A program made the translations under genes and the position numbers. Shown piece by piece: positions 18,636 through 28,444 of a DNA stretch of 42,577 nt (the stretch's first letter is position 1; every line of letters begins with the position of its first letter). The stretch is from Cricetibacter osteomyelitidis. GTDB taxonomy: Bacteria > Pseudomonadota > Gammaproteobacteria > Enterobacterales > Pasteurellaceae. Under the pieces are notes generated by a model that saw only the letters and a list, made by a program, of their open reading frames with translations, did no database searches and was not told where the DNA came from. Where the stretch lies: contig NZ_SLYB01000020.1 in NCBI RefSeq assembly GCF_004340985.1, forward strand, positions 1 to 42,577, in the 5' to 3' direction.

Positions 18636-21026
18636 ATGACACAACAACGCATTTCGCAACAGAAATTTAACGCAATTACACAAAAATATTGCCGCTATTT
18701 TGATGTTGACTCCCCAGAACAATTCTCGCTTCAACAATGGTATCAGTTAATCGCGGAAAGTACTCTCGAATTAGCTTATGAAAAAAAACCGGTAAAAACC
18801 GAAGAGCAACGCCATGTAAATTATCTTTCCATGGAATTCTTAATCGGTCGTCTAACCGGTAATAACCTAATGAATTTAGGCTATTACGATGAATTTAAAA
18901 ATTATTTGAAAAAATATAACGTAGATTTGGCCGATGTATTGGAGCAAGAACGCGATCCTGCATTAGGTAATGGCGGTTTAGGTCGTTTAGCTGCCTGTTA
19001 TTTGGATTCAATGGCCAGTGTAGGTCAATCCGCCACCGGTTACGGTTTACATTATCAATACGGATTATTCAAGCAAGCTTTCGAGGACGGAAAACAACAC
19101 GAAAGTGCGGACACCTGGAATCGTGATCAATATCCGTGGCAATCTTATAATCCAAGCAAAACCCAAATTGTTAGCTTTGGCGGAAAAATTAAGCAAATCA
19201 AAGATGATCGTTTTGACTGGCAACCTGAACTCACTATTCAAGGTAAAGCCTTTGATCTGCCTATCGTCGGTTATCAAAATGATGTAGTACAAGCATTACG
19301 CTTATGGCAAGCCGATAACGATCAGTCTTTTAATTTTGATAAATTTAACGACGGTAAATTCTTAAATGCCGATAAAGATATTGTCAATGCGGCTGCACTT
19401 ACACAGGTTCTTTATCCGAATGACAATCATAAAGCCGGTCAAAAATTACGTTTAATGCAGCAATATTTCCATGTTGCCTGTTCCGTAGCCGATATTTTAG
19501 AACGCCATTTTGCTCAAGGTCATGAACTCAAAGAGTTTGCAAAGTATCAGATTATTCAACTCAATGACACTCATCCGACACTGGCAATTCCTGAATTAAT
19601 GCGGGTATTATTAGATGAATACAAACTAAGCTGGGATGATGCTTGGGCAATTTGTTCTAATGCATTTGCCTACACAAACCATACTCTATTGCCTGAAGCA
19701 TTAGAGCAATGGGATCAACGGCTATTTAAAAAATTGCTGCCTCGTCACTTCCAAATTGTGGATAAAATTAATGCTATTTTCCATGAAAAAGTACGGTCAG
19801 AATTAGGTGACGATCCGGATGTATGGGCGAAATTAGCGATTTTATATGATTATCGCGTGCGTATGGCTAATCTCTGTGTAGTGACTTGTTTCCGTGTTAA
19901 TGGCGTAGCTCAGATCCATTCCGATTTATTAGTGACTGATTTATTCCCTGAATATCATAAATTATTCCCGACTAAATTCTGTAATGTCACTAATGGGATT
20001 ACACCACGTCGCTGGATCCGTCAGGCTAACCCGCAACTTGCCGATTTATTAGATCGTAGCTTACAAACAGACTGGGCTAAACATCTTGATCAGCTTAAAG
20101 GGGTAGAAAATTTTGTGAATGATAGCGGTTTCCGTGATGAATACGCGAACATCAAACAAAATAACAAAATTATTTTGGCAAATGAAATCCACCGCACTTT
20201 AGGCTTAACCGTTAATACGGATGCAATCTTTGATGTGCAAATCAAACGATTCCATGAATATAAACGCCAGCATTTGAATTTACTGAATATTATCGCGACT
20301 TATCAAGAGCTTAAAGCGAACCCGAATATGGATTTCACCCCACGAGTATTTATTTTTGCAGGTAAAGCCGCGCCGGGTTATTACTTAGCTAAAAATATTA
20401 TTCATGCGATTAATAATGTGGCAAATGTGATTAATCACGATAAAGCTGTGAAAAATAAATTGCAAGTCGCTTTCTTACCCGATTACCGTGTAAGTTTGGC
20501 AGAAAAAATCATTCCCGCCGCAGATATTTCCGAACAGATTTCCATGGCGGGTAAAGAAGCATCCGGCACCGGCAATATGAAATTGGCATTAAACGGTGCA
20601 TTAACTGTGGGAACATTAGACGGTGCTAACGTGGAAATTGCCGAAATGGTGGGCAAAGAAAATATATTCTTATTCGGTCATACTGTAGAAAGTGTACGCG
20701 AATTGCTCGCTAAAGGATATAATCCGAAAAATTATTATAAGAAAGATGCCATATTAAAGAACGCGATAGATTTTTTAACCAAAGGCAAGGTTTGTGACGG
20801 CGATAAACAAATGTTTAAATTAATGATCGACAGCTTACTTGAACGGGATCCGTTCTTAGTTTTTGCTGATTTCGCCAGTTATGTGGATGTACAAAAACGT
20901 ATCGGTATAGCTTATTTAGATCAAGAACAATGGCTTACCAGTGCTATTTTAAATACCGCACGTTTAGGTATGTTTAGTTCCGACCGTTCTATTCGCGATT
21001 ATCAAGATCGTATTTGGTCGAAATAA
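18636..21026 (+). CDS. malP: Maltodextrin phosphorylase
   Basis: PLP-dependent GT35 enzyme that cleaves maltodextrins with phosphate to give glucose-1-phosphate. The protein is 796 aa, against 797 in E. coli MalP, shorter than most glycogen phosphorylases. Conserved blocks include [47 protein letters not shown] and the cofactor motif [15 protein letters not shown] with the PLP lysine at K649. It could be confused with GlgP, but the pairing with malQ, the divergent malT and the length favour MalP. The ribosome-binding site is CCAGAGGTTCC-like, with AGAGG about seven bases before ATG. A USS lies inside at 20191. Confidence 0.95.
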   Translation: MTQQRISQQKFNAITQKYCRYFDVDSPEQFSLQQWYQLIAESTLELAYEKKPVKTEEQRHVNYLSMEFLIGRLTGNNLMNLGYYDEFKNYLKKYNVDLADVLEQERDPALGNGGLGRLAACYLDSMASVGQSATGYGLHYQYGLFKQAFEDGKQHESADTWNRDQYPWQSYNPSKTQIVSFGGKIKQIKDDRFDWQPELTIQGKAFDLPIVGYQNDVVQALRLWQADNDQSFNFDKFNDGKFLNADKDIVNAAALTQVLYPNDNHKAGQKLRLMQQYFHVACSVADILERHFAQGHELKEFAKYQIIQLNDTHPTLAIPELMRVLLDEYKLSWDDAWAICSNAFAYTNHTLLPEALEQWDQRLFKKLLPRHFQIVDKINAIFHEKVRSELGDDPDVWAKLAILYDYRVRMANLCVVTCFRVNGVAQIHSDLLVTDLFPEYHKLFPTKFCNVTNGITPRRWIRQANPQLADLLDRSLQTDWAKHLDQLKGVENFVNDSGFRDEYANIKQNNKIILANEIHRTLGLTVNTDAIFDVQIKRFHEYKRQHLNLLNIIATYQELKANPNMDFTPRVFIFAGKAAPGYYLAKNIIHAINNVANVINHDKAVKNKLQVAFLPDYRVSLAEKIIPAADISEQISMAGKEASGTGNMKLALNGALTVGTLDGANVEIAEMVGKENIFLFGHTVESVRELLAKGYNPKNYYKKDAILKNAIDFLTKGKVCDGDKQMFKLMIDSLLERDPFLVFADFASYVDVQKRIGIAYLDQEQWLTSAILNTARLGMFSSDRSIRDYQDRIWSK

Positions 21027-21039
21027 CACGATAATGTTT

Positions 21040-21062
21040 TCTCCCCAATTAATTTGGGGAGA
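21040..21062 (+). repeat. Hairpin between malP and malQ
   Basis: TCTCCCCAA (21040-21048) pairs perfectly with TTGGGGAGA (21054-21062) around a five-base loop. There is no T-run after it, and the malQ ribosome-binding site follows within ten bases. It is probably an mRNA-processing or stability element. Confidence 0.5.
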
Positions 21063-21083
21063 ATCCAAAAGAGGGAAATAAAA

Positions 21084-23150
21084 ATGAAGACGACCCAGCT
21101 TACACGCCAATTTAATCAGGCGGGAATTATGCCGTTCTTTTTCGATGAAAGAGGTCGTAAAAAATACGCACCTCTCTCTATAAAAAAATCTCTTTATAAG
21201 GCACTTAGCGGAAATACCCGTAATAAACACTTTCCTTTACCAACTGTACAAATTTTCCGAGAAAATCAACCGCACTTTCTACGTTTAAATAATGCAGATG
21301 GACGCAAAATTCAAGGTCAATGGCAGTTACGCTTAGAAAACAGTGATATCGTATTAAATGGAAAAGTGAAAAAAAATGTGATTCGGTTACCAAAAGACCT
21401 GCCTTTAGGTTATCACAATCTCACATTCAAGAATCAGCAATGCCGCATTATTATCGCCCCGAATCGTTGTTATCAACCGCAAGCCTTGCAGGAAGGCAAG
21501 AAGCTCTGGGGTTCTTTTATTCAGCTGTATACCCTGAAATCCAAGCAAAACTGGGGAATAGGCGATTTCACAGATTTAAAACAATTTATCCGGCATCTTG
21601 CGCCATACCAAGCGGATTTTCTCGGCCTTAATCCGATTCACGCTCTGTTTCCGGCTAACCCGGAATCTGCCAGTCCTTATAGTCCGTCATCCCGCAAATG
21701 GTTGAATATTGCCTATATCGACGTGGCGGCCCTGCCGGAATTTCAACAAAATACCGCGGCACAGGAATGGTTTCATAGCCCGGCTGTGCAGCAAACCTTA
21801 CACGAAGTGCGGTCAGATTCCTGGATTAATTACGGCAAAATCATTCCGCTGAAATTACAAGGCTTGCGTTTTGCTTTTGACAGCTTCCAATCACAACAAG
21901 ATCCGCAAAAACAACAAGCATTCTCCGTATTTGCAGCGAATGGCGGAGAAAGTCTGCAAATTCAAGCGACCTTTGACGCATTACACGCCTATCTAACAGC
22001 AAACTTCAGCGAGCAATGGGGATGGGATTTTTGGGCAGAAAAATATCAAGACTATCATTGCAACGCGGTACAACAATTCCGCCAAGCACACGCCGACGAC
22101 GTGCAATTTTATACTTGGCTACAATTTATTGCCGATCAACAATTAGCCGAATGTGATGCACTGTGCCGTGAAAAACAAATGACTATTGGTTTATATCGCG
22201 ATTTAGCCGTAGGCGTTACCGGAAGCGGGGCTGAAACCTGGAATGATAAAAATCTCTATTGTTTAAATGCTTCCGTAGGTGCTCCGCCGGATATTCTCGG
22301 ACCGCAAGGACAAAACTGGGGATTGACTCCGATGAATCCGCATGTATTGCAACAACAGGCCTATGAACCTTTTATTGAACTCATTCGTGCTAATATGCAA
22401 CATTGCGGTTCGTTACGTCTTGATCATATTATGTCATTATTGCGTTTGTGGTGGATCCCGAAAGGTGACCGTGCGGTTAACGGCGCTTATATACGTTATC
22501 CCGTTGATGATCTCATCGCTATTTTAGCGTTGGAAAGCCAACGCCATCAATGCTTAATCATCGGTGAAGATCTTGGCACCGTACCGAAAGAAATTGTGAG
22601 TAAATTACGCAATGCGGGCATCCTGTCTTATAAAATTTTCTACTTTGAATTTGATCAACAAGGACAAAGTCGCGATTTGCAAGAATATCCGTATCAGGCA
22701 ATGACAACGCTCAGCACTCATGATTTGCCGACCATTAACGGCTACTGGCGTGGTTATGATTTTGAATTGGGTCAACAATTCGGCGTATATCCGAACCCGA
22801 AGATTTTAGCTATTTTGCAACAAGATCGCGTGAATGCAAAAAGTAAGATTCTCGCTCGTCTGAAAGAAAACAATGTGGCGATTGATCAAGGTGTAGATGA
22901 AACCCTACATTCTGCAGTGACTGCAAATTTCAGCCATAATCTACAAAAATATGTGTCTAACGTTAGCAGTGCATTATTCGGCTTCCAACCGGAAGATTGG
23001 ATCAACGTCAGCGAACCGGTGAATATTCCGGGCACCAGTACGCAATATCAAAACTGGCGACGCCGTTTAACCGTCAGCACGGATGAAATCTTTGCCGATC
23101 CAACGGTGCAGAATTTATTGCATACGGTGAATCGAAATCGGAAGAAGTAA
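21084..23150 (+). CDS. malQ: 4-alpha-glucanotransferase (amylomaltase)
   Basis: GH77 cytoplasmic enzyme that disproportionates maltose and maltodextrins, releasing glucose and building chains long enough for MalP. The protein is 688 aa (E. coli 694). I start it at MKTTQLTR, which has GAGGGAAAT upstream; a ten-codon extension is open but overlaps the intercistronic hairpin. The catalytic residues are visible: nucleophile D447 in LRLDHIM, acid/base E495 in GEDLGTVP and D547 in STHDLPT. An N-terminal roughly 140-residue extension typical of proteobacterial MalQ precedes the barrel, which begins near LWGSFIQLYTLKS. It ends at the terminator 23167-23202. Confidence 0.95.
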   Translation: MKTTQLTRQFNQAGIMPFFFDERGRKKYAPLSIKKSLYKALSGNTRNKHFPLPTVQIFRENQPHFLRLNNADGRKIQGQWQLRLENSDIVLNGKVKKNVIRLPKDLPLGYHNLTFKNQQCRIIIAPNRCYQPQALQEGKKLWGSFIQLYTLKSKQNWGIGDFTDLKQFIRHLAPYQADFLGLNPIHALFPANPESASPYSPSSRKWLNIAYIDVAALPEFQQNTAAQEWFHSPAVQQTLHEVRSDSWINYGKIIPLKLQGLRFAFDSFQSQQDPQKQQAFSVFAANGGESLQIQATFDALHAYLTANFSEQWGWDFWAEKYQDYHCNAVQQFRQAHADDVQFYTWLQFIADQQLAECDALCREKQMTIGLYRDLAVGVTGSGAETWNDKNLYCLNASVGAPPDILGPQGQNWGLTPMNPHVLQQQAYEPFIELIRANMQHCGSLRLDHIMSLLRLWWIPKGDRAVNGAYIRYPVDDLIAILALESQRHQCLIIGEDLGTVPKEIVSKLRNAGILSYKIFYFEFDQQGQSRDLQEYPYQAMTTLSTHDLPTINGYWRGYDFELGQQFGVYPNPKILAILQQDRVNAKSKILARLKENNVAIDQGVDETLHSAVTANFSHNLQKYVSNVSSALFGFQPEDWINVSEPVNIPGTSTQYQNWRRRLTVSTDEIFADPTVQNLLHTVNRNRKK

Positions 23151-23166
23151 AATCTCATTCATAAAG

Positions 23167-23206
23167 AATCATCGTAAGAAACAACTTGACCTTACGATGA
23201 TTTTCT
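23167..23206. terminator. Bidirectional terminator between malQ and dsdC
   Basis: AATCATCGTAAG (23167-23178) pairs perfectly with CTTACGATGATT (23191-23202) over a 12-base loop, followed by TTCTATTT. The genes on both sides converge here, so it can serve both. Confidence 0.8.
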
Positions 23207-24128
23207 ATTTAAGTAAATTTATAAACGCTTTCACTTTTGGGTTATGCAGAGAAGCTGTTACCGCATAATAACGCTGTTGACATACATTGATTAACTTTTC
23301 AAATGGCATTATAAGTTGATTCGTCTTAATAAAAGGAGCAATCAACGTCTGTCTTCCCATTGCAACTCCCATATGCTGTACAGCTGCTGTAACCGCAAGA
23401 TCTGAACGATCAAATAAGATAGCCCGTAATTGATTAAAATCCAACTCTAAATCAAAACTATTTGCCCAGTTTTGCCATTCATTATATTGAGAATCATATG
23501 CCCAGGCTTGGCTGTCATGTAAAATAGTACAATTCTTAAGCCGATCAGGATTATTATATAATTCAAATTTTTCTGCATATGCGGGGGAACAAACAGGAGT
23601 GATATTTTCCTTCATTAATTCAACACAGGATAAATCGGAATAAATTAGATCATCATAATAGATAGCCAAGTCAATTCTATGTCGATGAAAATTAATTATT
23701 TCATTACCAGTCAATAGATTAAGTGTAATATATGGATATTTTTGGATAAATGAAGAAATTTTAGGTATTAACCAACTTTGTGCAATTGATGGCCGTGAAT
23801 AAATAGTTAATTGTCCTGTGAGCTCTTGGTTTTTTATTTCCCAAATGTCTTGATTTAATTGATCAAGTATAGTTTGTAGCGAATTAAATAATTTTTTTCC
23901 ATCTGCAGTTAACTCAATATGACGATGATAACGATGAAATAACTTAAAGCCAATAGTATCTTCAAGATTATTAATTTGATGACTAACAGCACTTGGCGTG
24001 ACACTTAATTCTTCTGCAGCAGAAGCAAAGGACTGATGACGGGCTACAGCTTCAAAAGTATGTAATTTTGCCATTTGATAACGATTCAACATTCTGTTTT
24101 TAGTGATATTCCTAATATCATTTAGCAT
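23205..24128 (-). CDS. dsdC: LysR-type activator of D-serine catabolism DsdC
   Basis: LysR-family regulator of 307 aa. The N-terminal winged helix-turn-helix includes KLHTFEAVARHQSFASAAEEL and TPSAVSHQINNLE. The effector domain begins near LTIYSRPSIAQSWLIP, very like the block I recall from E. coli DsdC, and later parts (HDSQAWAYDS, LFDRSDLAVTAAVQHMGVAMGR) also agree. D-serine is the expected inducer. I start it at MLNDIRNIT, with TTAGGAG upstream; 12 more codons are open but form a hydrophobic stretch absent from DsdC. It diverges from dsdXA, the E. coli arrangement. The gene is strongly AT-rich (a 60-base sample was 30% GC) and has no exact USS. Confidence 0.93.
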   Translation of the reverse strand: MLNDIRNITKNRMLNRYQMAKLHTFEAVARHQSFASAAEELSVTPSAVSHQINNLEDTIGFKLFHRYHRHIELTADGKKLFNSLQTILDQLNQDIWEIKNQELTGQLTIYSRPSIAQSWLIPKISSFIQKYPYITLNLLTGNEIINFHRHRIDLAIYYDDLIYSDLSCVELMKENITPVCSPAYAEKFELYNNPDRLKNCTILHDSQAWAYDSQYNEWQNWANSFDLELDFNQLRAILFDRSDLAVTAAVQHMGVAMGRQTLIAPFIKTNQLIMPFEKLINVCQQRYYAVTASLHNPKVKAFINLLK

Positions 24129-24184
24129 AAATAAACTCCTAACAAATAAAAAAATATAATCCATATCCTATAAAAAAACAATTT

Positions 24185-24200
24185 TGTGATGTTTATCACT
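24185..24200. promoter_or_regulatory. CRP operator upstream of dsdXA
   Basis: TGTGATGTTTATCACT fits TGTGA-N6-TCACA at nine of ten fixed bases. It lies in the dsdC-dsdX gap, and dsdXA of E. coli also depends on CRP. Confidence 0.75.
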
Positions 24201-24220
24201 ATTTTGAATTAAATTAGCTC

Positions 24221-24264
24221 ATCTGAAAGTAATTATTTATCGTTTGTCAGATCATTGTCAATGA
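24221..24264. promoter_or_regulatory. Candidate DsdC operator elements
   Basis: Two symmetric elements lie between the CRP site and dsdX. ATCTGA (24221-24226) is inverted as TCAGAT (24247-24252). TCATTGTCAATGA (24252-24264) is a 13-bp palindrome centred on T24258. LysR regulators bind such dyads. I cannot say which, if either, is the DsdC site. Confidence 0.3.
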
Positions 24265-24305
24265 GATTAAATAAAGACGATTATTTCAACAGAGGAGAAA
24301 TAGCT

Positions 24306-25643
24306 ATGGAATCACAAATTTGGATTATAACCGTTTTAATTACAAGTATCGCCTTAATTATTTTTGCTATTGTCAAATTTAAACTACACCCATTCTTAGC
24401 CTTGTTGTTATCTAGCTTTTATGTCGGTAGTTTAATGGGAATGAAACCTCTAAGTATAATAGAAGCTATTGAGAATGGTATTGGGGGAACATTAGGCTTT
24501 CTTGCCGCTGTCATTGGACTGGGTACTATTTTAGGTAAAATGATTGAAGTTTCCGGAGCCGCAGAAAGAATTGGTATTACATTACAACAAAATAAATTTT
24601 TATCTCCCGATGTCATAATGGTAATTGTTGGCATGGTATGTGGAATTACATTATTCGTAGAGGTTGGTGTAGTATTGCTCATTCCTCTTGCATTTTCTAT
24701 TGCCAAAAAGACCAACGCCTCATTACTTAATCTAGCTATTCCTTTATGCACTGCATTGATGGCTGTTCATTGTATTGTTCCTCCACATCCGGCTGCTCTA
24801 TATGTCACTAATGCTTTAGGTGCTGATATGGGGAAAGTAATTGTATATGGTCTCTTAATTGGCTTAACCGCATCATTACTTGGTGGACCACTATTTTTAA
24901 AATTGATAAAACATAAAATTCCTTTTAAAAAAGTACCAGATGAGTTTTCTGATCTAAAAACTCGTGAAGAACATGAATTGCCATCACTCTCTGCAGCTTT
25001 ATTTACCGTGTTATTACCTATTATTCTAATGTTAATCAAAACAATAGCCGAACTAAATCTTGATAAAGATTCTCATATTTATGGCATACTAGAATTCATT
25101 GGTAACCCAATTACAGCTATGTTTATTGCAGCCTTTGCTGCATATTATATGCTCGGCATTAAACGTAATATGAGCATGTCTGCACTCCTAACCAAAACTG
25201 AAGATGCATTTTCAGCTATAGCTAATATCTTGTTAATTATTGGTGCAGGCGGAGCTTTTAACGGTATTTTGAAATCAAGTGGATTAAGTGATGGATTAGC
25301 TGCAATTTTAGCTAATTTTGATATGCATCCAATTCTATTAGCCTGGCTTGTAGCTATTATCTTACATGCTGCAGTAGGTTCAGCAACTGTCGCTATGCTA
25401 GGTGCTACTGCAATAGTTTCTCCTATGCTCTCATTGTATCCTAATATTAGTCCGGAAATTATTACCCTAGCCATTGGTTCTGGTGCCATTGGATGTACCA
25501 TTGTCACTGATTCCTTATTTTGGTTAGTGAAACAATATTGTGGTGCAACTATGAATGAAATCTTTAAATATTACACTACTGCAACGTTTATCGCTTCTTT
25601 AATCGCATTAACCTGTACATTCCTATTATCATATTTCATATAG
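24306..25643 (+). CDS. dsdX: D-serine permease DsdX (GntP family)
   Basis: Inner-membrane proton symporter of the gluconate permease family that imports D-serine. The 445-aa protein matches E. coli DsdX in length and in blocks such as FHPFLALLL-like HPFLALLLSSF, GIGGTLGFLAAVIGLGTILGKM, CGITLFVEVGVVLLIPLAFS and the C-terminal TDSLFWLVKQYCGAT. About 12 hydrophobic segments are visible. I start at MESQIWII, preceded by AGAGGAGAAA; 17 further codons are open but hydrophilic and unlike the family. It is followed 12 bp later by dsdA, so uptake and breakdown are coupled in one transcript. Confidence 0.94.
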   Translation: MESQIWIITVLITSIALIIFAIVKFKLHPFLALLLSSFYVGSLMGMKPLSIIEAIENGIGGTLGFLAAVIGLGTILGKMIEVSGAAERIGITLQQNKFLSPDVIMVIVGMVCGITLFVEVGVVLLIPLAFSIAKKTNASLLNLAIPLCTALMAVHCIVPPHPAALYVTNALGADMGKVIVYGLLIGLTASLLGGPLFLKLIKHKIPFKKVPDEFSDLKTREEHELPSLSAALFTVLLPIILMLIKTIAELNLDKDSHIYGILEFIGNPITAMFIAAFAAYYMLGIKRNMSMSALLTKTEDAFSAIANILLIIGAGGAFNGILKSSGLSDGLAAILANFDMHPILLAWLVAIILHAAVGSATVAMLGATAIVSPMLSLYPNISPEIITLAIGSGAIGCTIVTDSLFWLVKQYCGATMNEIFKYYTTATFIASLIALTCTFLLSYFI

Positions 25644-25655
25644 AGAGGTATTAAA

Positions 25656-26984
25656 ATGAACAAATCAAATTTACAAACATTAATCCAATCCCACCCATTA
25701 GTCGAACAGTTGATTCAATTAAAAGAAGTGGAATGGTTTAATCCGAATATTACCACTACCTCAGAAGGCTTATCTTATGTAGGTTTACAACGAAAGGATA
25801 CACAAGATGCTACGGAGCGACTATCCCGTTTTGCTCCTTATTTTGTTAAGGCATTTCCAGAGACAGAGGCAAGCAATGGTATTATTGAATCAGAACTCGT
25901 CTCTATTCCACATATGCAAAAAATACTGGAACGACGTTATGGTAAAAAAATTACTGGAAAGCTTTATCTGAAAAAGGATAGCCATTTACCGATTTCAGGG
26001 TCTATTAAGGCTCGGGGCGGTATTTATGAAGTTCTTGCACATGCGGAAAAATTAGCTATCGAAAATGGATTACTAAATACAAATGATGATTATAGTAAAT
26101 TATTTTCAGAGAAATTCAGACAGTTTTTTAGCCAATACAGTATTGCCGTAGGCTCAACCGGAAATTTAGGATTATCTATTGGAATTATCAGTGCTAAATT
26201 AGGATTTAATGTGAGTGTTCATATGTCTGCAGATGCAAGAGAATGGAAAAAACAAAAATTGCGTTCTCATAATGTTAATGTTGTGGAATATGAACAAGAT
26301 TATGGAGTTGCCGTTGCCCAAGGACGTAAAGAAGCTGAAAAAGATCCTAACTGTTTCTTTATTGATGATGAGAACTCTAAAACATTATTCCTAGGATACT
26401 CTGTTGCGGGAGAAAGATTAAAACAACAATTACAAAACCAAAATATACTTGTTGATGCGGAACACCCTTTATTTGTTTATCTTCCTTGTGGAGTCGGAGG
26501 AGGACCCGGAGGAGTGGCATTTGGGCTAAAATTAGCTTTTGGTGACAATGTACATTGTATTTTTGCTGAACCGACTCATTCTCCTTGTATGTTGCTAGGT
26601 GTTTATACCGGTCTACACGATAAAATTTCAGTACAAGATATTGGTATTGATAATATCACTGCTGCAGATGGATTAGCGGTAGGTCGTCCTTCCGGCTTTG
26701 TGGGCAGAGCAATGGAAAGATTGCTTGATGGTTATTATACAATTAGTGATCAAGAAATGTATGACTTATTAGGATTGTTAAATCAAGCCGAGCAAATCAA
26801 ATTAGAACCGTCTGCTTTAGCCGGTATGCCTGGAGCCATTCGTATACAGAATGATGAATATTTACAAAGAATGAAATTCACCGCTCAACAATTACAAAAT
26901 GCTTCACATATTGTATGGGCAACCGGCGGAGGTATGGTTCCACAAGAAGAAATGGAAAAATATTTAAGCCTTGGTAATTATTAA
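25656..26984 (+). CDS. dsdA: D-serine ammonia-lyase (D-serine dehydratase)
   Basis: PLP enzyme (fold type II) converting D-serine to pyruvate and ammonia, which both detoxifies D-serine and makes it a carbon and nitrogen source. The 442-aa protein equals E. coli DsdA in length. The PLP lysine is K118 in [14 protein letters not shown]. The phosphate-binding glycine loop is [15 protein letters not shown], and [12 protein letters not shown] and [12 protein letters not shown] are also family blocks. The ribosome-binding site AGAGAGG is nine bases before ATG. It is the second gene of dsdXA and ends at the 26991-27016 hairpin. Composition is AT-rich like the rest of the locus, and the gene has no USS. 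Confidence 0.96.
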   Translation: MNKSNLQTLIQSHPLVEQLIQLKEVEWFNPNITTTSEGLSYVGLQRKDTQDATERLSRFAPYFVKAFPETEASNGIIESELVSIPHMQKILERRYGKKITGKLYLKKDSHLPISGSIKARGGIYEVLAHAEKLAIENGLLNTNDDYSKLFSEKFRQFFSQYSIAVGSTGNLGLSIGIISAKLGFNVSVHMSADAREWKKQKLRSHNVNVVEYEQDYGVAVAQGRKEAEKDPNCFFIDDENSKTLFLGYSVAGERLKQQLQNQNILVDAEHPLFVYLPCGVGGGPGGVAFGLKLAFGDNVHCIFAEPTHSPCMLLGVYTGLHDKISVQDIGIDNITAADGLAVGRPSGFVGRAMERLLDGYYTISDQEMYDLLGLLNQAEQIKLEPSALAGMPGAIRIQNDEYLQRMKFTAQQLQNASHIVWATGGGMVPQEEMEKYLSLGNY

Positions 26985-26990
26985 TATATG

Positions 26991-27016
26991 AATAGCCCGG
27001 GTTACTCCGGGCTATT
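26991..27016. terminator. Bidirectional terminator between dsdA and satP
   Basis: AATAGCCCGG (26991-27000) pairs perfectly with CCGGGCTATT (27007-27016) around a six-base loop. Its T-tracts are weak on both sides. It lies between two convergent genes. Confidence 0.75.
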
Positions 27017-27026
27017 GATTTGAATA

Positions 27027-27590
27027 CTATTTTCTCTCACCAATGGGCAATACGGTTCTGCCGTAGCTTTCATTTAACACTTCCGCTGCCGCTAAATAGA
27101 AAGCACATAATGCCGTGATTAAACCTAAGTAACCGCCCACGTTCACAATGCCGTGATTGCCTGTTGCATCACCGATAGCCAAAGCATAGAAAGTTAAAGT
27201 TAAGAAGAAAAAGACCGCACTTAACGCTTTTGGTTTGCTGAATGTCGCTAAAAACATCATTAATGTGAATGTGCCCCAGCAGCCCAAATACCAAGCCACG
27301 AAGGTTGCAGGGACGTTTTCTTTAAAGAATGTAACGAACAACGCCCAAGACCACCAGAATGAACCGTAGCTAATAAATGCGGTGAAGCCGAACGTGTTAC
27401 CTTTGCCGAACTCAAACATACCAGCGATAATTTGAGCCGTACCACCAAAAGCGAACGCCATACCTAATACCAAACCTAAGCTCTCGGCACCGAAAAAGCC
27501 GCCGTTCACTAAGCATAATAACCATGTTGTTAATGCAAATCCGCACAAACCCAAGGGACCCGGATTGGCGGTTTTGTTGTCTGCTGACAT
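27027..27590 (-). CDS. satP: Acetate/succinate transporter SatP (GPR1/FUN34/YaaH family)
   Basis: Small inner-membrane carboxylate channel or symporter of 187 aa (E. coli SatP 188) with six hydrophobic segments. The family signature NPGPLGLCGFALTTW stands at residues 10-24 and the second block FAFGGTAQIIAGMFEF follows. In E. coli the protein takes up acetate and succinate with protons. It stands alone: the neighbours are dsdA, converging, and recO, diverging. The ATG has AAAAGGAAA about eight bases upstream. A USS is at 27214, marking a return to normal USS density after the dsd locus. Confidence 0.93.
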   Translation of the reverse strand: MSADNKTANPGPLGLCGFALTTWLLCLVNGGFFGAESLGLVLGMAFAFGGTAQIIAGMFEFGKGNTFGFTAFISYGSFWWSWALFVTFFKENVPATFVAWYLGCWGTFTLMMFLATFSKPKALSAVFFFLTLTFYALAIGDATGNHGIVNVGGYLGLITALCAFYLAAAEVLNESYGRTVLPIGERK

Positions 27591-27728
27591 AAAACTGTTT
27601 CCTTTTATACTGGTTTCAAAAGGGCGACAGTATAGGGGCTAATGAATGAAAAATAAAGCAAAATATGTGGAAAATCTGCTAAAATACACCGCACTTTTAG
27701 TTATATTTTCACAGCAAAGGAAACCGTT

Positions 27729-28442
27729 ATTTCAGCCGAAAATTGGCAACGCGGATTTGTGTTGCACCGCCGTTCATACAGCGAAACCAGCCTTTTAGTG
27801 GACTTGTTTACAGAACAAACAGGTCGCTTAACCGTGCTGGCAAAAGGGGCAAGAACCAAACGTTCCACCCTAAAAGGCGTATTGCAGCCGTTTACACCGT
27901 TGCTGTTGCGTTGGTCAGGCAAAGGCGAGCTGAAAATTCTCACCAAAGCGGAAGCCGTGTCCATCACATTACCGCTGGAACAAACCGCACTTTACAGCGG
28001 TTTTTATGTGAACGAATTACTCACCCGCGTGCTAGAAATTGAAACCGCTTATCCGCAGTTGTTTCAAGATTATCTGCAATGTCTCACCACATTGGCGACC
28101 GATCCCAAACGCCTTGAACCGGCGTTGCGTACCTTTGAATTTCAGTTATTACAGACCATAGGCTATGCGGTGGATTTTTGTCATTGTGCCGGTTCGGGAG
28201 AATTTGTGGATGAAAATATGACTTATCAATATCGCGAACAAAAAGGCTTTATTGCATCGCTGATTCAAAATAACCTGACTTTTTACGGCCGTGATTTACT
28301 GGCATTCCATCATCAACAGTTTAACGATGTCGCCACTTTGCAGGCAGCCAAACGCTTCACCCGCATTGCCCTGAAACCCTATTTAGGCGGAAAACCGTTG
28401 AAAAGCAGAGAGTTATTCTCTCAACTTGTACTGAAAAAATAA
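27729..28442 (+). CDS. recO: DNA repair protein RecO, probable ATT start
   Basis: RecO loads RecA onto SSB-coated single-stranded DNA together with RecR in the RecF pathway. The protein has an N-terminal OB fold ([20 protein letters not shown]) and the block [10 protein letters not shown] in the C-terminal part; it ends with [17 protein letters not shown], as in E. coli. No ATG, GTG or TTG fits the expected N-terminus. The conserved [12 protein letters not shown] is in frame upstream of the only GTG (27759). The sole candidate start with a good ribosome-binding site (AAAGGAA, seven bases upstream) is ATT at 27729, giving 237 aa, close to the E. coli length of 242. The stop is two bases before rlmD. 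Confidence 0.88.
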   Translation: MSAENWQRGFVLHRRSYSETSLLVDLFTEQTGRLTVLAKGARTKRSTLKGVLQPFTPLLLRWSGKGELKILTKAEAVSITLPLEQTALYSGFYVNELLTRVLEIETAYPQLFQDYLQCLTTLATDPKRLEPALRTFEFQLLQTIGYAVDFCHCAGSGEFVDENMTYQYREQKGFIASLIQNNLTFYGRDLLAFHHQQFNDVATLQAAKRFTRIALKPYLGGKPLKSRELFSQLVLKK

Positions 28443-28444
28443 TT

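Noticed and set aside
24419-25507. Three minus-strand open frames inside dsdX
   Set aside because: They mirror the hydrophobic coding of dsdX on the opposite strand and have no ribosome-binding sites or family similarity.
27759-27761. GTG as the start of recO
   Set aside because: It would remove the conserved WQRGF strand of the OB fold and has no well-placed ribosome-binding site; ATT at 27729 fits better.
27701-27967. Minus-strand frame overlapping the recO start
   Set aside because: recO is clearly real on the plus strand here and the minus frame resembles nothing known.
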